8,731 nucleotides of DNA from Phosphoribacter sp964558825. GTDB taxonomy: Bacteria > Actinomycetota > Actinomycetes > Actinomycetales > Dermatophilaceae. Within the stretch, counting starts at the first letter, position 1; every line of letters begins with the position of its first letter. The notes below the pieces were generated by a model, which made no database searches, was not told the origin of the DNA, and saw nothing but the letters and a program-made list of their open reading frames with translations. The DNA is taken from NCBI GenBank assembly GCA_964558825.1, contig CAZLGB010000147.1:1-8731 (forward strand), given 5' to 3'. The position numbers and the translations under genes were made by a program. Positions 6,582 to 8,731 of this stretch are shown here, piece by piece.

Positions 6582-7856
6582 TCAGTCGGGCGTGCGCAGG
6601 TCTCTCACGACGAGGCCGGTGCGCAGCTTGGGGGTGAAGAAGGTCGACTTCGGCGGCATGAGCAGCCCCTCGCGGGCGGTGCGCTCGATCTCGCCCAGAC
6701 TCGTCGGGCGGATGAGGATGGCCGCCTCGGCCCGGCCTCCGTGCAGGGCGGCGAGCACCTCGCCCACCCCGTGCTGGTAGTCGAGGATGGCCCCCGATCC
6801 GGCGAGGGTCTGCTCGAGCCAGGCCCCATCGAGGGCGCGCACGCCGTCGAACGCCCCCGCCCGGGGCATCAACCAGCTGGTCTCGACGGCGTCGCCCGCG
6901 CCGCCCGCGGCGGGCTCGACGAGCAACAAGGCGCCCCGATCGTGCAGCTCCGCCGTCACCGCGGGACCCAGCCGGCTCGGGCCGGGCACGAGCGCGAAAT
7001 CGCGACCGAGCGCCTCTCGCAACGCCGCGCTGCCGAGGCCCGAGACGAGCCGGTGGATCGCGTCGACGGCGAGTTGGTCGGCCACCAGCGCGCCGACGAA
7101 CGCCAGGGTATGCCGGGCGGCCTGCGCCCCAGCCGCAGCGACCGGGGATGCGCCGGATGCGCCGGTCACCACCTCGTCGCGATAGCTGCGGGCGACGCCG
7201 TAGCGGTGGTGACCGTCGGCGATGAGGACGTCGTCGGCACCGATCACCGCGGCGATGGCCGCAATCCGCTCGGGGTCGACGATCCGCTCCACCGCGTGCT
7301 CGACCCCGTCGACCTCGAGCACCCCGAGCGGCTCACCAGCCGAGGCGAGCAGCTCGGTGAGGCCGCGCCCGAGCGCCAACCCCCACACCGGGGAGAGGTT
7401 GGCTCGTGTGGCACGGGTGAGGTCGAGCCGATCGGTCGACGCCTTGGGCGTGGTCCGCTCATGCGGCAGCACCCGTCCGACTCCCGGGTCGACGACCTCC
7501 AGGCCCCCCAGGACCCCGACGAGCGAGCGCGCCCGGCCCGCTCCGTCGTGGAAGCTCATCCGGTAGATCGTCAGGCTCGCCACCGGGTCGCGGACCAGCA
7601 CGCCGCGCTCCTGCCAGCCGGCCAGCGTGCGGGCGGCCACGGCATACCGATCCGTGCCGTCGGCACCCGGCGCGGGGACGTCGACGTGGACGATGTTGTG
7701 CGGGCTGCTGGCCCGCAGCGCCGCCACGTCGACGTCGGAGAGCACGTCATAGGGCGGCGCGAGCACCTGCGCCAGGGGCAGGTCAGGGGCATAGCGCCAG
7801 GCCCGGAAAGGGACGAAGGACGGTCCGCCACCCTCGCGCTCAACGCTCTCGGCCAC
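6582..7856 (-). CDS. DUF1015 family protein of unknown function
   Basis: A 424-residue soluble protein from GTG 7856. It carries the DUF1015 landmarks in order: VPFRAWRYAPDL near the start, APPYDVLS (33-40), LPHERTTPKASTDRLD (130-145), LSPVWGL (154-160), VLIADGHHRYGVA (210-222), and the C-terminal MPPKSTFFTPKL (400-411). The His-rich ADGHHR motif and the HERT...K..DR motif look catalytic or ligand-binding, but no biochemical function is established that I know of. The family is often annotated as SerC-like or HTH in error. No Shine-Dalgarno precedes GTG 7856; a -10-like TACCCT ends six bases before it, consistent with a leaderless message. An in-frame GTG at 7898 would add 14 residues that do not resemble the family. 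It converges on the channel gene and is divergent from nadE. Confidence 0.8.
   Translation of the reverse strand: MAESVEREGGGPSFVPFRAWRYAPDLPLAQVLAPPYDVLSDVDVAALRASSPHNIVHVDVPAPGADGTDRYAVAARTLAGWQERGVLVRDPVASLTIYRMSFHDGAGRARSLVGVLGGLEVVDPGVGRVLPHERTTPKASTDRLDLTRATRANLSPVWGLALGRGLTELLASAGEPLGVLEVDGVEHAVERIVDPERIAAIAAVIGADDVLIADGHHRYGVARSYRDEVVTGASGASPVAAAGAQAARHTLAFVGALVADQLAVDAIHRLVSGLGSAALREALGRDFALVPGPSRLGPAVTAELHDRGALLLVEPAAGGAGDAVETSWLMPRAGAFDGVRALDGAWLEQTLAGSGAILDYQHGVGEVLAALHGGRAEAAILIRPTSLGEIERTAREGLLMPPKSTFFTPKLRTGLVVRDLRTPD
7146..7163 (-). repeat. Nine-base tandem duplication inside the DUF1015 gene
   Basis: Two adjacent perfect copies of GGATGCGCC on the + strand encode part of TGASGASPVA. 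This is a Gly/Ala/Ser-rich loop after the ADGHHRYGVA motif. The insertion is in frame and probably a neutral loop expansion. Confidence 0.7.
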
Positions 7857-7862
7857 CGTCGC

Positions 7863-7868
7863 AGGGTA
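7863..7868 (-). promoter_or_regulatory. Candidate -10 box for leaderless DUF1015 mRNA
   Basis: TACCCT fits the actinobacterial TANNNT -10 pattern and is followed by exactly six bases and then GTG 7856. No good -35 lies 17-18 bases upstream. A second possibility is TTGAGA (7905-7900) with TAACGG (7882-7877), spaced 17, which would give a short 5' leader. Confidence 0.35.
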
Positions 7869-7941
7869 GCGTGCGACCGTTAGGCGCGCCGAGTGCACCT
7901 CTCAACGTGCGCAAACCCGGCTTTGACGCAACAATGTTGGT

Positions 7942-8027
7942 GTATGCCGCGTGTCGATGATCGGTGGCGCTCCCCCTCGCGCCCTCCGGTTCGGGCCATG
8001 CCCCTGGCCTTTCGGCGCGCGGCATAC
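7942..8027 (+). promoter_or_regulatory. Long-range hairpin in the nadE upstream region
   Basis: The 266 bp between the DUF1015 start (7856) and nadE (8123) hold no recognisable full-length gene. GTATGCCGCG (7942-7951) pairs perfectly with CGCGGCATAC (8018-8027). The pairing continues inward to 7957/8012 with two G-U wobbles, giving a 16-bp stem. The 54-base loop contains a second small stem, GGCCA (7994-7998) with TGGCC (8005-8009). The ends of the stem are inverted octamer copies. It lies 95 bases before nadE and could shape its leader RNA. An 8-codon ORF (7934-7960, MLVYAACR) overlaps the 5' arm. Nothing here proves transcription. Confidence 0.4.
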
Positions 8028-8122
8028 TTCTTGCCCCGGCCGTGCCTGGCCGAAGTGGGCGCGACGGGGGTTGGCGTGGGGGCGGGGCCGTGACACGTGA
8101 GGCGTGGGAGACTCGGGGCGCC

Positions 8123-8731
8123 ATGAACTTCTACGGGATCTACGACCAGGGCATGGCCCGGGTTGCCGCCTGCACCGTGCCGGTCCGGCTGGTCGACCCC
8201 GCGGCCAACGCCGCCGCGACCCTCGCGGTGGCCGGCGACTGCCATGCCGACGGGGTGGCGGTGGCCGTCTTCCCCGAGCTGGGGCTGACCGGCTACTCGC
8301 TCGAGGACCTCGTCTTGCAAGACCCCTTGCTCGATGCGGTCGAGCAGGCGCTCGCCGCCGTCGTGGCCGGCAGCCGCGAGTTGCTGCCGGTGCTCGTCGT
8401 CGGCGCGCCCCTGCGAGCGCGCGGGCGGGTCTACAACTGCGCGGTCGTGGTCCACCGCGGGAGGGTGCTCGGGGTCGCGCCCAAGTCCTACTTGCCGACC
8501 TATCGCGAGTTCTACGAGAGCCGCCAGATCGCCGCGGGTGACGACGTGCGCGGGACGATCCGGCTGGGTGCGGCGCTCGATCAGGCCGAGGTGCCCTTCG
8601 GGCCGGATCTGCTCTTCCGCGCGGTCGACGTGCCCGACCTCGTCCTGCATGTCGAGGTGTGCGAGGACATGTGGGTGCCGGTGCCGCCGTCGGCCGAGGC
8701 AGCGCTGGCCGGCGCGACCGTGCTGGCCAAC
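8123..8731 (+). CDS. nadE: Glutamine-dependent NAD+ synthetase, N-terminal glutaminase part (3' end outside window)
   Basis: Catalyses the last step of NAD+ synthesis: ATP-dependent amidation of deamido-NAD using ammonia released from glutamine. Only the first 203 residues are present, covering most of the nitrilase-like glutaminase domain; the synthetase domain lies beyond the window. MNFYGIYDQGMARVAACT closely resembles the mycobacterial N-terminus. The catalytic triad is complete: Glu52 in FPELGLTGYS, Lys121 in PKSYLPTYREFYE, and Cys180 in VEVCEDMWVP. The first two match mycobacterial numbering; the Cys is shifted by about four because of a small insertion at GAALDQAEVPFG. ATG 8123 is chosen on that match. 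An in-frame GTG at 8090 would add 11 residues without support. GGGAG at 8106-8110 is rather far (12 bases) to be an ideal ribosome site. The full protein should be about 680 residues. Confidence 0.92.
   Translation, partial: MNFYGIYDQGMARVAACTVPVRLVDPAANAAATLAVAGDCHADGVAVAVFPELGLTGYSLEDLVLQDPLLDAVEQALAAVVAGSRELLPVLVVGAPLRARGRVYNCAVVVHRGRVLGVAPKSYLPTYREFYESRQIAAGDDVRGTIRLGAALDQAEVPFGPDLLFRAVDVPDLVLHVEVCEDMWVPVPPSAEAALAGATVLAN

Larger units (their letters stand above)
146..8027. repeat. Dispersed octamer CGGCATAC, 15 copies across the window
   Basis: Copies reading CGGCATAC on the + strand start at 146, 1198, 2204, 3336, 3935, 5468, 7640 and 8020. Copies reading GTATGCCG start at 1661, 2258, 3080, 3355, 3795, 7108 and 7942. 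Every GCATAC or GTATGC in the window is part of this octamer, while the bases just outside it vary, so the conserved unit is exactly eight bases. Five copies lie in about 630 bp of non-coding DNA and ten in about 8.1 kb of coding DNA. In genes it is read in different frames: GGC ATA CCG (amidase), CGG CAT ACC (fprA, DUF1015), GCA TAC (hydrolase, fprA, khtU) and, reversed, TAT GCC. The function is unknown. Confidence 0.85.

Noticed and set aside
6741..7883. Plus-strand open frame antisense to the DUF1015 gene
   Set aside because: Low-complexity shadow; the minus strand carries all DUF1015 motifs.
7932..7942. Palindrome CAACAATGTTG near the nadE mini-ORF, with TTGACG just upstream (7923)
   Set aside because: TTGACG has no -10 box at 16-18 bases, and the palindrome is only 5-bp arms, so neither a promoter nor an operator is supported.
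7893..8093. Plus-strand 66-codon ORF upstream of nadE
   Set aside because: GTG start without a ribosome site, no recognised motif, and it runs through the long hairpin. I could not support it as a gene.
1..8731. CRISPR arrays, tRNA/rRNA genes, insertion sequences, toxin-antitoxin or defence genes
   Set aside because: Looked for and not seen: no regularly spaced repeats, no cloverleaf-like segment, no transposase or nuclease motifs in any plausible frame.

Overview
The window is high-GC DNA (roughly 70% by eye) with dense actinobacterial gene packing. The NadE and FprA products match my memory of the mycobacterial proteins almost motif for motif, several starts are GTG, and two promoters look leaderless. 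I read it as an actinomycete chromosome, most likely Micrococcales (Intrasporangiaceae/Dermatophilaceae type). That placement is inference; no rRNA or marker gene is present.

Layout. (1) 1-791 (+) is the 3' part of a secreted Amidase_2 peptidoglycan hydrolase with a Pro/Ser/Thr/Ala linker. (2) 957-2198 (+) is a secreted SGNH/GDSL hydrolase. It converges on (3) fprA, 2272-3642 (-), a ferredoxin/adrenodoxin-type NADP+ reductase, with a strong shared hairpin between them. (4) 3687-5444 (-) holds a potassium/proton antiporter pair, khtT-like regulator then khtU-like transporter, directly upstream of fprA and probably on the same transcript. (5) 5495-6562 (+) is a two-TM potassium channel with a cytoplasmic RCK (TrkA-N/TrkA-C) module, divergent from khtTU. 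(6) 6582-7856 (-) is a DUF1015 protein converging on the channel gene. (7) After a 266-bp divergent intergenic region with a long-range hairpin comes glutamine-dependent NAD+ synthetase nadE, 8123 to the window end (+), cut at its 3' end.

How the parts work together. The centre is a potassium homeostasis module: an RCK-gated channel and an RCK_C-regulated K+/H+ antiporter share a 50-bp divergent promoter region. FprA and NadE belong to pyridine nucleotide metabolism (NADPH/ferredoxin redox and NAD synthesis). The two left-hand genes are exported cell-wall or lipid hydrolases.

The most unusual feature is not a gene. The octamer CGGCATAC occurs 15 times in both orientations, against about 0.3 expected by my estimate from composition. 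It sits in several reading frames and is enriched between genes. In one place two inverted copies build the outer stem of the lipase/fprA terminator, and in another they close a hairpin in the nadE leader. This is the arrangement of uptake-sequence or other genome-wide signal words, and it is the main candidate here for something undescribed.
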